Shown piece by piece: positions 37,201-48,160 of a stretch of 64,000 bases of DNA; within the stretch, counting starts at the first letter, position 1, and every line of letters begins with the position of its first letter. Below the pieces are notes generated by a model. That model did not search any database. It was not told where the DNA came from and saw nothing but the letters and a program-made list of their open reading frames with translations. The stretch comes from Zygnema cylindricum (Eukaryota > Streptophyta > Zygnematophyceae > Zygnematales > Zygnemataceae), in contig JBBHKE010000346.1 in assembly GCA_037447655.1 (NCBI GenBank), positions 64,001-128,000 on the forward strand, in the 5' to 3' direction. A program made the translations under genes and the position numbers.

Positions 37201-39667
37201 TTCCACCATATTCAACTTGAAGCGCAATTTTAATGAAAGAATATGGGATAGACTGATTCCCTCACCTTCGGGATCTTTCAAAGTGCCTTCTGGGCCAATT
37301 AGAGAGGAGATTTCCGAAAAGTATTCTTGAGTTGCTGCATCAACTCTTTTCCTGTCACAATTTTCAAAGAAGAAAAAATTGCATGTTGAAACAGAAAAAA
37401 TCAGCCCAGATTGAAGCTCAAAATGTAAAAAAAAAACAAATTGTGACAACAACCTTGAACCAAATATTCAACAAAACAAGAGAAAGTAACTTTAGCAGAG
37501 ATAGAATGCAAAATCATAGTAAAAAACAGGGATAAAAAAAAGCGGAAGCCTACAAAAAGCAGCATCTGATAAATGTGAACTGGTGCTAAGGCAAAATAAT
37601 CTTGCATTCATAAATTTATTCAGTAGTTTATGACAGTATCTATTCATACTGTCGTTGTAGAATGGTGTGCGAATGATACATGCACAATAAGGAGAGATTT
37701 ATTCAAATTGCAAAACTTGAACACTAAAAGAGAGCAAATTACCAAACAAATGACCAAGTTCACTGTCATCATTGTAGATAAGAGAATTGTCCCACTGCCA
37801 TTGTTCAATTCACCTTTCATTCTTTTGGCTGACCTTTCCGTGACAAAACAAAAGCACAACAAAACCCGACATTTTCAGAAATTTTCATTGCAACAACTCT
37901 TATGCATGCAAAGTACACCATAAATTGCTATAGGCTCGGCGCCAGTTTTTTTTGCCCCCTGGCCATAAGATAGTGTTCATAACACTACACTGTGTATCGC
38001 TATTAGTGTTAATGTTTTATTCGCCAATCAAAACATCTTTTCCTCGTGCACACATATCCAATTTTCGATTGTATACCACCAGCTGGAAGGCGAGAATATT
38101 GCCTTACAATCGCAACTGTGGGATCCAAAATCCGACATGTGTGTACGTAGAAAATATGTTTTAAGTGGCGAAAAAAACATTAACACTAATAGCGATACAC
38201 GGTGCAGTTGTCCTTTTTCTTAAAACTAGTTTGGTGAGGGGTCGAGAATCGTCCTCGTCATTTGGACCCAAGTTAGAATTAATGACACTAAAATAAACCC
38301 AATACTGTGTATTTCTTAACAGTAACATCAATTCACAGCGTAATCTATTGAGCCATTAATCAATTCATTATAGCACACAGTTGATAGAGTGGACACGCCT
38401 TATAAGTGGGTAAAAACTAGCAAAATATACATTATTTTGTGCCTAGGAAAGGCCCAAAACATTCCATTTTTTCTTCAGTAATCCTCATCACGTCATGTGC
38501 CTCAACAATTTGGGACCTAACTTTTTTTCCACACCAACTATGGTAGAAGGCACTCTCAGCAGAGGTCTGCATGGACGAAGATTTTGCAGAAAGGGCTGGT
38601 GAACCCTTATTTCCTAACTTATTTTAAATGCAAACTAACAAGACTAATCTCCACAAAAACTACCTCCATAATTTTAACCTTGTCAATTATACGGTTCACA
38701 GGAATAGAGAACTGTAAAGATGAGAAAGAAGTATGGTCCATGCCATCATGTACGCAATAAAAGTGTCTACTTGAACGTAGCTCTTATATTATGTTATGTG
38801 AAGGGCGCCGATGATCGGGACACAACAGTACAGAGTGAATCGCTGTAAGCGTTAATAACACTAATCGGTGATTCTTTTTTCGTTTTTTTTTGGCCTCTGA
38901 AAATAAAATAGCGTCAATGATACTATTTTTTCTTTTCTTAACTCTTATTTGGTAAGCGGTTGACGAATCGCCGCGTCGATAAGACTTTAATTAGAATTAG
39001 TAACACTACAACAATCCCCGTGTGATACATTTCTTAAAGCTGATAGCAGTCCATAGCGTACTGATGGTCCCAATCATCGGAGGCCTTCACATAACATAGT
39101 ATAGACCGCATTATTTGCCTTTAAGAAAGAAATCGATTCACATTAATTGTGGTGGATAGCGAACTGCGAAAGTTGAAACATGAACTGACCATAGAAAGGA
39201 CAATACCAGAAATTTTGACAACTGGAAAGCATGCCTCCTTTCTAAGCACCAAAAGAGGAAAATTAAGAATATAAGTTGTTCAGCGTTTTCATGTTTTCTG
39301 ATTCAGTTTTACGATACAGTTAAGCTTTCAATCCTTACAAGTTGTAAAATCTGATATTTGAGGTAAGAATTGGGAAAAATATGAGACAATTGGAATAAGA
39401 AAAATGCAGAGAACCTTACAAGGACAGTTTTGTTGAAACTTCATTTTTTACTTTCTCGCCAAACCTCCCTTCCAAACCATTGTTTCTCCCACGACTTCTT
39501 CTCCCACCCCCTCCCTCTCCTTCTCCCTCCTCCAATCCTCCCGAATTTTTCTCTTTATTGTCGACTTCCATTCTTGTGCTTTCCTCAACTGACACGTGTC
39601 CGTTTCCAGTTCCTTCTTTCTTAACTCTACTTTCGTGACTCTCTGGAGATTCCTGTTTGGAAGGCAT
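28235..39667 (-). CDS. APUM23: APUM23/NOP9-like nucleolar Pumilio-repeat protein, 3' end not found
   Basis: Ten exons: 39420-39667, 37266-37351, 36499-36758, 34901-35251, 34027-34194, 32849-32992, 32158-32277, 31668-31826, 30427-30575, 28235-28328, all phase-compatible, encode 593 residues. The order of motifs follows Arabidopsis APUM23: a charged N-terminus, [99 protein letters not shown] and [20 protein letters not shown]. These are degenerate PUF repeats that bind pre-rRNA during ribosome assembly. APUM23 is about 750 residues, so roughly 150 C-terminal residues are missing. The donor after VPTKE runs into a transposon; reading through gives VWDSV and a stop. The acceptor of the third exon is uncertain (AG at 36759-36760 fits phase; similar-looking codons precede it). 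Confidence 0.88.
28434..28652. repeat. TA-flanked MITE copy (family A) in an APUM23-like intron
   Basis: Left end TTTCACCGTGAATCGCTATTA, right end GACGCTAATAGCAATTCACG then GTCTA. About 219 bp. One flank has lost the TA. Confidence 0.82.
29000..29189. repeat. Worn TA-flanked MITE (family A)
   Basis: The right end AACACTAATAGCCATGCATGG then CGTA is clear, and internal GTGCACAC blocks match the copy at 37986-38206. The left end is not clear. Confidence 0.55.
29282..29441. repeat. AT-rich microsatellite (TATATA/GATATA)
   Basis: Mostly alternating TA with GATATA interruptions. It ends in the ATATTTAT target copy of the adjacent hAT MITE. Confidence 0.95.
29442..30337. mobile_element. Complete hAT MITE (TAGTGTTG family) with 8 bp target duplication
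   Basis: The ends are TAGTGTTGTGCATCGGTAA and TTTACCGATACACAACACTA. Perfect ATATTTAT repeats flank it at 29434-29441 and 30338-30345, the target-duplication size of hAT elements. 896 bp, with no transposase motif; its internal open frames are not recognisable. Confidence 0.94.
30633..31019. repeat. TA-flanked MITE copy (family A, long form)
   Basis: The left end TACCCCATGAAACGCTGTTAG is worn. The right end ACTCTAATAACGATGGGCGG then TGTA is well preserved. 387 bp, in an APUM23-like intron. Confidence 0.7.
31190..31345. repeat. G-rich tract plus GGAAT repeats in an APUM23-like intron
   Basis: GGAGG, GGGGAGGGG and long G runs (about 31190-31308), then five GGAAT units. On the gene's sense strand this is C-rich. 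Several G runs could form a quadruplex on the plus strand. Confidence 0.93.
32549..32745. repeat. Worn TA-flanked MITE (family A, 1704-1912 subtype)
   Basis: Shares TGCAACATGGCTCATTATG then GCCACTTAAC with the copy at 1704-1912. The ends are degraded. Confidence 0.6.
33200..33780. repeat. GATG/GATAAA-rich microsatellite stretch in an APUM23-like intron
   Basis: Repeated GATGATGAT, AAGATAAAGAT and ACATGACGATGA words over about 580 bp. No gene is visible. Confidence 0.85.
33812..33975. repeat. GA tract just after an APUM23-like donor site
   Basis: GGAGAGA and AGGAGAGAG runs on the plus strand (CT on the sense strand), starting about 50 bp inside the intron from the donor at 34026. Confidence 0.93.
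37914..38342. repeat. Outer TA-flanked MITE (family A), split by a nested copy
   Basis: The left part TACACCATAAATTGCTATAG (37914-37985) and right part (38207-38342, ending ATCAATTCACAGCGTA) are two halves of one element. The copy at 37986-38206 sits between them. Confidence 0.75.
37986..38206. repeat. TA-flanked MITE (family A) nested inside another copy
   Basis: The terminal inverted repeats run about 38 bp with few mismatches, including GTGTATCGCTATTAGTGTTA on the left and its complement on the right, extending into TTTTATTCGCCA / TGGCGAAAAAAA. 221 bp. Confidence 0.9.
38829..39060. repeat. TA-flanked MITE copy (family A)
   Basis: Left end TACAGAGTGAATCGCTGTAAG, right end AGCTGATAGCAGTCCATAGC then GTA. 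It shares its right half with 23225-23347 and 38207-38342. Confidence 0.75.
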
Positions 39668-39850
39668 TTCAGAGCGAATGTCCTCTCAAAAGTGTCAACT
39701 TAACTTCTTTTGGACAAGCAGAAAGTCATTAAGATGAAAACATGAGATTTTAGCCCTAATTTGCCATTTTGCTGCCTGCTGCTGCTGAAGAGCCTTTGTG
39801 TGAAGCTCTTTTTGGCGGCATCGTATTTCAAAGAGGACATTCGTTTGCAG

Positions 39851-40075
39851 TACACCGTATGTCGTTTGTCTACTTTCTCCGTACAGACGTGTTCCATAAT
39901 CCACTTTGAGACCGCCAGTTAAAATATAATCATTCCATCGCAACCGTCCAATGGATAATCCGACAAGTGTGCACGACAATTGATTTCCGTGGAGAAAAAA
40001 CTCTTATATTGACACAGGTGTAACCTCGACTTTCACGCTGAAGTAAAAATGGTACATAAAAAAGGTACACGGTGT
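39851..40075. repeat. Worn TA-flanked MITE (family A)
   Basis: The left end TACACCGTATGTCG, the internal GTGTGCACGAC block and the right end GTACACGGTGT match the family. It lies about 180 bp upstream (39851) of the APUM23-like start codon at 39667. Confidence 0.6.
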
Positions 40076-40170
40076 CCAGTTATAACCATAGTTCAAAAGT
40101 AGGTGAAAGTAGGCCCATACAATATGCCTATTGTATGTAAAACATACAATATGACCTTAAGACCCATATT

Positions 40171-40652
40171 CATAGTTGTTCACGGCGTTTAGTGCGAACG
40201 ATTTAATCGCGACGAATTATACGTAACAAACGCATTGAACCTTTTGAAAAAATCGTAAAAATCGTTAATGAATTTTCGTCCGTACTATTCCGTACATGTA
40301 AACAAAAATAAATTTCACATATACCGCAGTTTGTACCATTTTCGTACATTTTCCGTATCTTTTCGTAATAGTCCGTACATGTTTGGTACAATTTCGTACA
40401 TTTCGGTAAAATTCCTGTTCAGTTTACCGGACAGAAAGTACTACGAAGTGCAACGTATCTTTTCGTCAAATTTCGTACAATTACCGTACAGACTCGTACA
40501 GCTATCGTAAAATACCGTACAGTTTCCGTGAATTAGCCGTTCAGTTTACCGGACAGAAAGTACATCGCGTTTTTTTCCGATTTATTCAAAAGTCACGAAT
40601 TATACGTTTTAATCGGAAAAAAGGAAAAAATCGCGCGATTTGAACAACTATG
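40171..40652. mobile_element. Non-autonomous hAT element related to the one at 4499-8664
   Basis: The ends are CATAGTTGTTCA and TGAACAACTATG, the same 12 bp as the 3' end of the larger hAT element. Perfect CCCATATT repeats flank it at 40163-40170 and 40653-40660. It is 482 bp and non-coding, with an internal repeated TTTACCGGACAGAAAGTAC word. Confidence 0.93.
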
Positions 40653-41995
40653 CCCATATTGTATACTCTATACTTATAACTCTGCACCTTACCGCCCTTT
40701 TCATATTTCAAAAGGGAATTATGAAGGTACACTCAAGTTTCTTCCGTGTGCACCAGTTCACAATTTTGGCGTACTGTAAAAGGTACGTGTGTCTTGGATC
40801 TTCTGTGCAGAGATTGGCGGGGGTTTGGCCGTTCAGGTTTTTGAACTCGGGAGTTTGAATTTTTGAAGTTGTCACATACTGCTGCTAGAGTCGGGCCCCC
40901 TCCGACAATAGGGCTGAGGCTTACGAAGGCTCTCAGGCGATATTTCATACTTCCAGTAATAATTTGTATTTCATACTTCCGGTAATAATTTTTCGGTCAA
41001 TATTCAGTGATATTGACTTTGGCTTGGTTACTTGTTAGCTTGAACCTGACCCAGGCTAGCAAAATACCCAAAAAAACTTGATTTTGACTGAGCCTCCGGT
41101 TGCTTAAGTGCTTTAGTATCAGAATGAACAAACATTTAGAAGCCAAAGGTTCACTGATACTCACAGTTGAGAAACAAATGTAAATATGTTCAAGGTAATC
41201 TAAACAGCCTTCTGAGTGTTTAAGCATTGAGTTATAAACTGTCAACTATGAGGAAGACAACCTTTTAAACTCCACACTTGCGATATCTGTTTGACAAATC
41301 CTGAACAGTGTGTATTTGCTGGTCTTAAATGGGACAAAGCCCACGCTTAACCATTCCGTGTAGAAAGCAGCTTGATCTTTTCACGGATTGATGTTGGTGA
41401 ACTTAACATGTGATTTACATCAACACCAAATAAGCGCTCATAAATATATGTAACATTTTGAAACCACACCTCCAAATATCATTTTCACAACAGCAGAAAC
41501 CGCAACAACAGTGGTGCAGTGGATCACAAGAGTGCTGCAGTGGATCACAAGAGTGATGCATTTTATATCGCCAAAGAGAGAGTGCCCTCAAAAGTGAACA
41601 TTCTTGTAACAAGAACAATAACCGCTTCAAATACAACGAACAAAGGAGACCTGTCTCTTGTGGTTTTCACCGAGGACGAGTACATCAATACCTTCGCCAG
41701 TTTGCAATAAGACGAACAATCTAGATGACATTCTTTCTGCAAACTTTTTAATCTAGAAAGAAATGCATCTTGAATGTTGAGTTGTGTTACAAGGGCTACC
41801 AAAAGATCTGGGTTAGACTGAGTACTGTACACAGAAAAAGAAAGGCCGTGAAAGGAGGATAGTAGACAAAAAAAGGCCATGAAGGGACGAGCCCAGCACT
41901 GCAAGTCGCAATGCTACAACTTCGTGGATGCTGTAAATTCGTTTTTAAAACCACAATTTTGTTGCTGAATGTTGTAACTTTGTGTATTGTTGATA

Positions 41996-44707
41996 CTACA
42001 ATTTTGTTGTTCGGCCAGAATTGATAGCAAGAAATTTGGTGTGGCGTCCTTGTGCCAGGAGCTCTTTTGTCCCCAAACGCCGTATATTCACTTCCACAAC
42101 CGAAATAGTTCGCCCGGCTCGGAGGACAACGGCCTCCACTTCCACCATCTCCTGCGAAAACATTTAGCGACAATTTGAGGATCAGATCATCAAAGGGAAT
42201 CAAGGATGGAGTCGGATGCGGTAATCAAAGAGGATTGAAGGTACAATGTTTGACAATGTCAGGATTTGATAATCAAAAAGAATCGGGGATACGATGCTTG
42301 GCCGTACTGGAGTCTGCTCAAAGCTCAAAGTACGTCTACTGACAGCAAAGTGAGTGGGGGATTTCAGGTAAGCAAACCGTTTTCAAAAAAGAATTTTTAC
42401 CCTTTTTTTAACCAGAATACGGACATAACGCATTTTAGCTGGTAAAGAACATTAATCCACAACGTGCTGAAAGCGAGAAAAGAGATTTTAACGAGGTATG
42501 CACTGGAAGTTCCATAAGTTCCCTGGGGTGACAGAATGAGCTATAAGCCACCAGCAATCTACTGGCAATTCATTTTTCCTTAATTGGAAAAAAAATATGC
42601 AACAAAAAATTACTACAGTGTTTTCAAAAATGGTGTGGATGCATGCGCAGCACGCTGAACCATATGGACATAGGTTTCAAAAAATACCATAAGTTGCAAC
42701 ATCTGAAATTTTAACACGCAAAAAGACACAGGTAGAACCAACATAGGACGAGGCTTTTCCCAAATGTTATGTGCATACACGATATTTTCGAGCAATAAAC
42801 ATTAAAACGACTCCCAAAAACGCACCAGGACTAGTGCAATGACAGACTGTATCTGGCTATCCATGCTTTTAGCCCCTTTTTATTGTAAACTGAACAACGT
42901 TTCCATCTGTAACATAGATAATGCATCTTATCTGCTCAGAAGACAATTGAAGGGAGCATCTGGACACTGAACATTGACTTTCACGCATTGTCAATGTGTA
43001 CCAAAAACAGTAAAAATAATGCATAAATGAGCAAAAATAATTAAAGATTACACATTAAATCACAACCGAGCTAACTCCATTGAAAATTATTGCGTTGAAC
43101 AATTCATCAATTTTGTTAACTACAAAGGAATCAAATTGTGATGGGCGTGAAGTTAAAAGCAACTTACTCCAACTCTAGATGAACTTATATACGAAATATT
43201 AATATCAATCGATACTCCTCCTGGTGGGTCAGCAACTGTTAAAATTGCCGCTGTCCCGATAACATCAACAAGCATCGCAATAACTCCTCCATGAAGGGTG
43301 CCATACCTGTTCTGTGCATAACAATACCGTAACAGTCACAGTTTTGCAGTTTTAGCTTCTGTATCGATGTTCTGAGACAGGTCAGCGGCATCAAAGAGAA
43401 CAAAAAAACGCTTCCAAATACAAAACTAATCAGTACTCTCAAAGTCAAACATCACTAAATTGGTCTTAAATAATTATTGTTTTTTGTTATGAAACAACGT
43501 TGTTGCGATAATTCAGTTTAAACAAGGTATGTTTGCTACCTGTAAAAGACAGGCAACCCGGGATTGAAGTACCAGCAGAGGAGCAATTGACAGAAAAGCG
43601 AAAGTGAAAAGAATGAAATGGAAATGAGGAAAAAGTAGTAGCTCAAGAATTTTTTGAACCAATGGCCTTTTCTTAGCTTAAGCAAAACAAAACAGAGCAA
43701 CAGAAAAATAAATAGAAATACATGTGTTTTGCTGTAAGGAGCAAGATTTGTCTTCAGGAAAAGGACAAATGTGAAGTACAAATTCAATGAATGAGACGCT
43801 AAGAGAAAATTGGAGTTTCATTGCCAAAAAGTGGGTGGGAGGAGGGGAACGGAGAGAGGGGAGAGAGGGGAGCGGGGAGTGGGGGAAAGCAGCGAGAGAG
43901 AAAGAGGAAGAAAGAGAGAGCAGGGGCGGAAAGCGATTAAAAAATACGAGGGAAGGGCCTGAGGAAGAGAACAAAGGGTTGGAGAAGAGTGCGCGAGAGA
44001 GAGCAGGAGAACAGAAAACCGTTTTGTTAAAATTATATGCGTTAAACTCTAGAAAAATGTCCGGGCTGCATAGACATAGGTTATCTGTCCTCAGAAGATA
44101 AACTTCCTTCAAAAGTGTTTTCCAAACAAAAGAATGGGTAAGATATCCAAACATTTCAACGAAAGTAAAATGTAGATTATACGAAAATTTCCGCAAACAT
44201 CAAAAAATATAAGAAGTAGAATTTGCAACATTTCCGCAAACGTCGAAGAAATCAAGAAGAAGAACTTACCAAGGAGTAGAGTTTAGTGTGACTAATATTT
44301 TTACTAATAAGCTGTCCAGCCATTTTCCTTACCTGAAGAGCTTTGGTGACTCTTAAATGGCATAAACATCTATTTGGTTGCGTTATGATATTACTAGTTT
44401 GACCTATTACGAGCTCTTCCACCGACGGAATACTATCTTCAAACTCTTCCTCCATAGAACCTCCTGCTTCATGGCTTCCTCCTCCAAAGTTACCGTTTTG
44501 AGAACCTGCTAACGAAACCCTAAATTTCTGCAATTTAGACTTAGCCGAATCGGCAATTCGCTGCAGCCATACACGTGCGAATTCTGAACGAGCGTCTCTA
44601 TCGTGGTTCGTATCTTCGGAGCTTGGAAAGTCTTGGTTTGGTCCGAAGCTCGAGTCTTTCTCTCCAGTTTTCGCTCCATTGGAACTGTCTGAACCGCTGG
44701 CGGCCAT
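41996..44707 (-). CDS. Hotdog-fold thioesterase (PaaI / ACOT13 type)
   Basis: Three exons, 44333-44707, 43168-43311 and 41996-42151, all phase 0 with GT-AG introns, give 224 residues. Such enzymes hydrolyse acyl-CoA or related thioesters as dimers or tetramers. The first 75 residues are acidic and Ser-rich without family similarity. The 4HBT-type core starts near VEELVIGQTSNIITQ. The signature NRYGTLHGGVIAMLVDVIGT (126-145) carries the HGG motif (132-134) and Asp141. It continues with PPGGVSIDINISYISSSRVG, EAVVLRAGRTI and LLAQGRHTKFLA near the C-terminus, where the family ends. The start at 44707 is the first ATG in frame; an upstream TTG codon extends the frame but is not a likely start. The substrate and location cannot be told. 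Confidence 0.92.
43840..43995. repeat. GA-rich tract in thioesterase intron 1
   Basis: GGAGGGGA, GAGAGAGG and AGAGCGAGAG words on the plus strand, so the sense strand is CT-rich. Confidence 0.9.
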
Positions 44708-45024
44708 AAGAGGCAATGATTAGGAAAAGCTGTAACAAACTTTTCACAATGACATTGCAGTACTGTTCCTATGTGGCTCGTTTTTACTTTTCTTATTTCT
44801 TCTTTAGCCACTTTGCATTGATTAATTCAATTACTATCTCTGCACTTTCAATACATAACCATACATAGATTTACAATATTTAGTATCGTATGCAGATATT
44901 AATTGTTTATTTGTTTTATTGTATGATAGCACAAGTCGGAGATTATGCAGATTCCATTTTCACGAAAAAGCGTTTCGTATCGCTGTCACTTTCTTGCTTC
45001 AATAACGAAAATCGGAGATGGATT

Positions 45025-45255
45025 TCAAATTCCGTACAGGTGACCGTTTCGTACGGACGCCGCCCCGGCAGGCTTCGGTTTGTCATTTGTGAAGTAACGA
45101 TAAATTACGAATAAAAATACGAATCCAACGGCCAGGATCACAACGTTGCTCAATTTTATTACTACATTCTGTACATTCTCTCTCCTTCCCAGTCTCAACG
45201 CTCTGATCAAATTCACATCATCTCTCCATGGATCCTTGCAAGTTTTCCGTCCCAG
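45025..45255 (-). CDS. Possible small single-span membrane protein, start inside a MITE
   Basis: The open frame from the MITE end reads DPWRDDVNLIRALRLGRREN, then a hydrophobic span VVILAVGFVFLFVIYRYF followed by NDKPKPAGAASVRNG and a stop. The in-frame ATG codons lie in the MITE (45256-45797). The composition looks protein-like (charged N-side, span, Lys/Pro tail), but no family is recognised and no splice signals confirm it. It may be a gene fragment or chance. Confidence 0.25.
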   Translation of the reverse strand: MGRKTCKDPWRDDVNLIRALRLGRRENVQNVVIKLSNVVILAVGFVFLFVIYRYFTNDKPKPAGAASVRNGHLYGI

Positions 45256-45797
45256 TACACCGCGCATCGTTATTAGTGTCAACGTCACTAATTTGGGTTA
45301 TTAAAATTTTGATTTTTTTCCTCAAATAGGATACATTATTTTAATTTTTCCTTGACGTTAATTAAGGTACCGTACAAAATAGCGTAAAGGACGAATTACA
45401 ATAATATCTAAATAGTGTGGTGTACGGTCGATGTCAGACCGTACATAAATGTACCTTTTCAAGTGAAAATTTTACAAAAAATGAGTTAAATCAGACGCGC
45501 AAGCATAGGATCGTGCGCTAAAAACACGGGATTGTTCTGACATGTAAATTAGTCTTACATGTACGGATATTTAAATTTCACGACGGCGTACGATTTTTAA
45601 TATTTTGTACGAATACATATATTACTGTATATAATCGTACAGCGAATCTTTCATTTTTGCTGTTCCCAAATTAGCATAAACGCCGAAATTAGAATACACC
45701 TTTTAAAAAAAAAAAAAAAAAACTTAATTACCGTCAATGACGGTATATTTACTTCCACACTATTTAAACTTTGACACTAATAACGATGCGCGGTGTA
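45256..45797. repeat. TA-flanked MITE (family A, longest copy)
   Basis: The ends TACACCGCGCATCGTTATTAG and CTAATAACGATGCGCGGTGTA are perfect complements and extend through TGTCAA. 542 bp, making this the longest and best-preserved pair of ends in the window. No coding capacity. Confidence 0.93.
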
Positions 45798-46019
45798 GTA
45801 CTGTAGAAGTTACGTCTTCTGTCGCTATTCCAACATGTGGCACCTTTAGGCTTCAGCAACTCAGCCTCCAGTGAGTCCAGTGACTGGACTCCAGTCCATA
45901 GATGTCCTATTCGTACGAATTTTGACTTTTTCAGAAAACTACGTAATATTCGCTTGTTTCTTAAATTTCGTACGGTTGACATTGTACGGACAATTGTACG
46001 AAAATTTAAAAGAAATGTT

Positions 46020-46258
46020 GCTTCATTTGCGCACGCGTATTTTCATCTGTCCCCCCACTCCGTCTTCAGAAGAAAGCCGCCGTTGGACACGCCGTTAATT
46101 CCGGCGCTCGCCGCTAGTTCGTTGCACTGCTCCGGGTTTGCTTCATTTGCGCGCGGCCGCGCGCTTATTTTTATCTGTCCCACTCCGTTTTCAGAAAGGA
46201 AGCCGCCATTGGAGACGCTGTAAATTTTGCCGCTCGCCGCTAGCCACTACATTAGTTC
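46020..46258. repeat. Two-unit tandem duplication, about 120 bp period
   Basis: Both units start GCTTCATTTGCGC and end CGCTCGCCGCTAG plus a nearby TTCGTT. They differ by several substitutions and small indels. Confidence 0.88.
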
Positions 46259-46502
46259 GTTATACTTTTCAGTTTTTTAGGGTATTGAATATTTAAAAAT
46301 TTTGAAATTTGTAAGTCAATAAAAAGTACGAATTTTACGACAAAATTTTAAAAATTTGAAATCGTTTTATGCGCACTCTACGTAGTATTCGTTAGTTTAC
46401 TCCGTGCGTTTTAAACGCATAGGACATCTGTGGTCCAGTCTCCTCATAGCCTATTCCCACCGGAAAAAAAAACACTTCCGCAATAGACGGACGTTCGAAT
46501 AA

Positions 46503-46560
46503 TGTACGGCTTTCCGAGCACCGACTTTGTAGATTTCGGAAGTTCTCGGAAAGCCGTACA
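46503..46560. other. 16 bp perfect inverted repeat (hairpin)
   Basis: TGTACGGCTTTCCGAG at 46503-46518 and its exact complement at 46545-46560, with a 26-base loop. It could be the core of a small element or a palindromic site; no gene adjoins it. Confidence 0.85.
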
Positions 46561-46655
46561 AATGACCTTGCTCAAAATATTGCCCGATGTAGAAGTAGGG
46601 TAAAAGTATCGTATTTCTGTGAATCAGACCAACGGTAACCCGAAAAGCTAACTAA

Positions 46656-47390
46656 GGGTGAAGTTCCATCACACGTTTCTGTAATTGTACGGCAAACTTT
46701 ACAGACCGGGTCGATTGAGTCGAAGTTCCATCACGTAGAGTCTGTAAGCCACGTGTTCTAAATTTACTGGCACCACGCAAGCTACGATCCGATATTGAAT
46801 ATCTTCAGATTTTTAGAACCGACAAACTTAACTTCAAATCTTGACTTGCGTACCATGTACCTGCGTACGAAGTAATCATACGACAAAAAAATTATACTTT
46901 TAGCAGACGCCAGTCTATACGCCAGCTCATTTTTTAGGGTTTCACTTTTCGAACATAACGAAAGTCCTTTGAGAGAAATAGTGTGACGAACAAAAGTTAC
47001 CTAAAATAGCGTGATGAGGGAATGTTACGAAATTTCGTTTTTATTTTCGGTTGTATTTTGGAAACCGCGTGTCATGCGGAAATCTGAAGATTTTTTGTTG
47101 GTTATCCATCATGACACGTAGCTCAATCGTCCAGCGTGTCACGATTTTTTTTTCTGTGTATGCCAACCCACCTCGTCGAGGTGGGTTGAGTCTAACAGAG
47201 AAAATTGAAGCGAACTCATCGCAGATGAACATCCGACGGCCAGTATTACCTCCAAGACCTCCGAAGAGTATCGACAAGATTCTCTGTAATGTTGGTTTTC
47301 GTATAAAAACAAAATAGGCGGTACGATCTGGTACGGAGAGTCGCGGATTTCTGTTAGAAACGCCACTTTTCGCTTGATGGAACTTCACCC
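46656..47390. mobile_element. PIF/Harbinger-like (Tourist-type) non-autonomous element
   Basis: 16 bp perfect terminal inverted repeats, GGGTGAAGTTCCATCA and TGATGGAACTTCACCC, are flanked by TAA on both sides (46653-46655 and 47391-47393), the target type of PIF/Harbinger. 735 bp. A subterminal copy of GAAGTTCCATCA lies at about 46722, and a perfect 22-base palindrome centred on CCTCGTCGAGG near 47177. Open frames inside are not recognisable. Confidence 0.82.
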
Positions 47391-47393
47391 TAA

Positions 47394-48160
47394 GACATCA
47401 AAAATGGAAAATTGTGCCATCATGTAATAGGGGAGGAGCAGGGAACTAGGAGCAAGAAACTAGGACAGAGGCTAAGGTTCTCCAAGAGTCCCATATGTGA
47501 TTTTAACCTAGTTTTCGGTGACTCAAGAATGAAGAGAAACAGGGTAAATAAACATATCGTCATTACTGTGTAAACAAACATTAGGTCATTTATAAATTAG
47601 ATTGTGACTTGTATATTACTGAAGTGAAGTTGCTCACTACAAATAAACTACACAAAAATAAGTGCAATTCTCATCAATGGTAATACATGTTCATGGCAGG
47701 CCAAAAATCTTAGCCGTCGATTCAAAATCAATGAAAACTTTATCAACTATTGACTTATAAAAGGAGTATTGCTCCTAAAACCCACAGTTTAGTATTGCAA
47801 GCAGCTTATACTATTTGTACATTATTTGTTAGGAAATGCAACCTTGGAGGTATTCACTAAAAGACAAGGAACCTCGATCGCCTACAATAGATTCAGGGCT
47901 TCATAAGAATATTGAACATAGAACGGAGAGGCAAACCACAAACAACTTTGTCCACGCAAAAAAGAAAAAAAAAGGAAAAAATCCCGCTGAATATTGCTAG
48001 TCAAACAAAGATTGCGACTATATACATCATTATTCAACATCGGTAACCATAATTCATAAGTATTTAGGTAGGAGTGCCTAATGCTAAATGTTTAATAATA
48101 AATAGTGACAGGAGTGACTAAGATGGTAGAGGATTCATCATGGGAACTCCTGTCCCTTTA
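47394..48160. other. Intergenic, P450 3' flank
   Basis: No gene or named repeat seen. AT-rich; it should hold the P450 3' UTR and polyadenylation site. Confidence 0.6.

Larger units (their letters stand above)
39668..41995. other. Intergenic region between the APUM23-like and thioesterase genes
   Basis: Contains a MITE at about 39851-40075, the hAT MITE at 40171-40652 and a short tandem repeat at 41510-41560 (GTGCAGTGGATCACAAGA twice). No gene is recognised in the remainder, which holds the APUM23-like promoter and the thioesterase 3' UTR. Confidence 0.6.

Noticed and set aside
45837-46223. 128-codon plus frame with a repeated segment
   Set aside because: It spans the 120 bp tandem duplication and has no motif; its length comes from a chance lack of stops.
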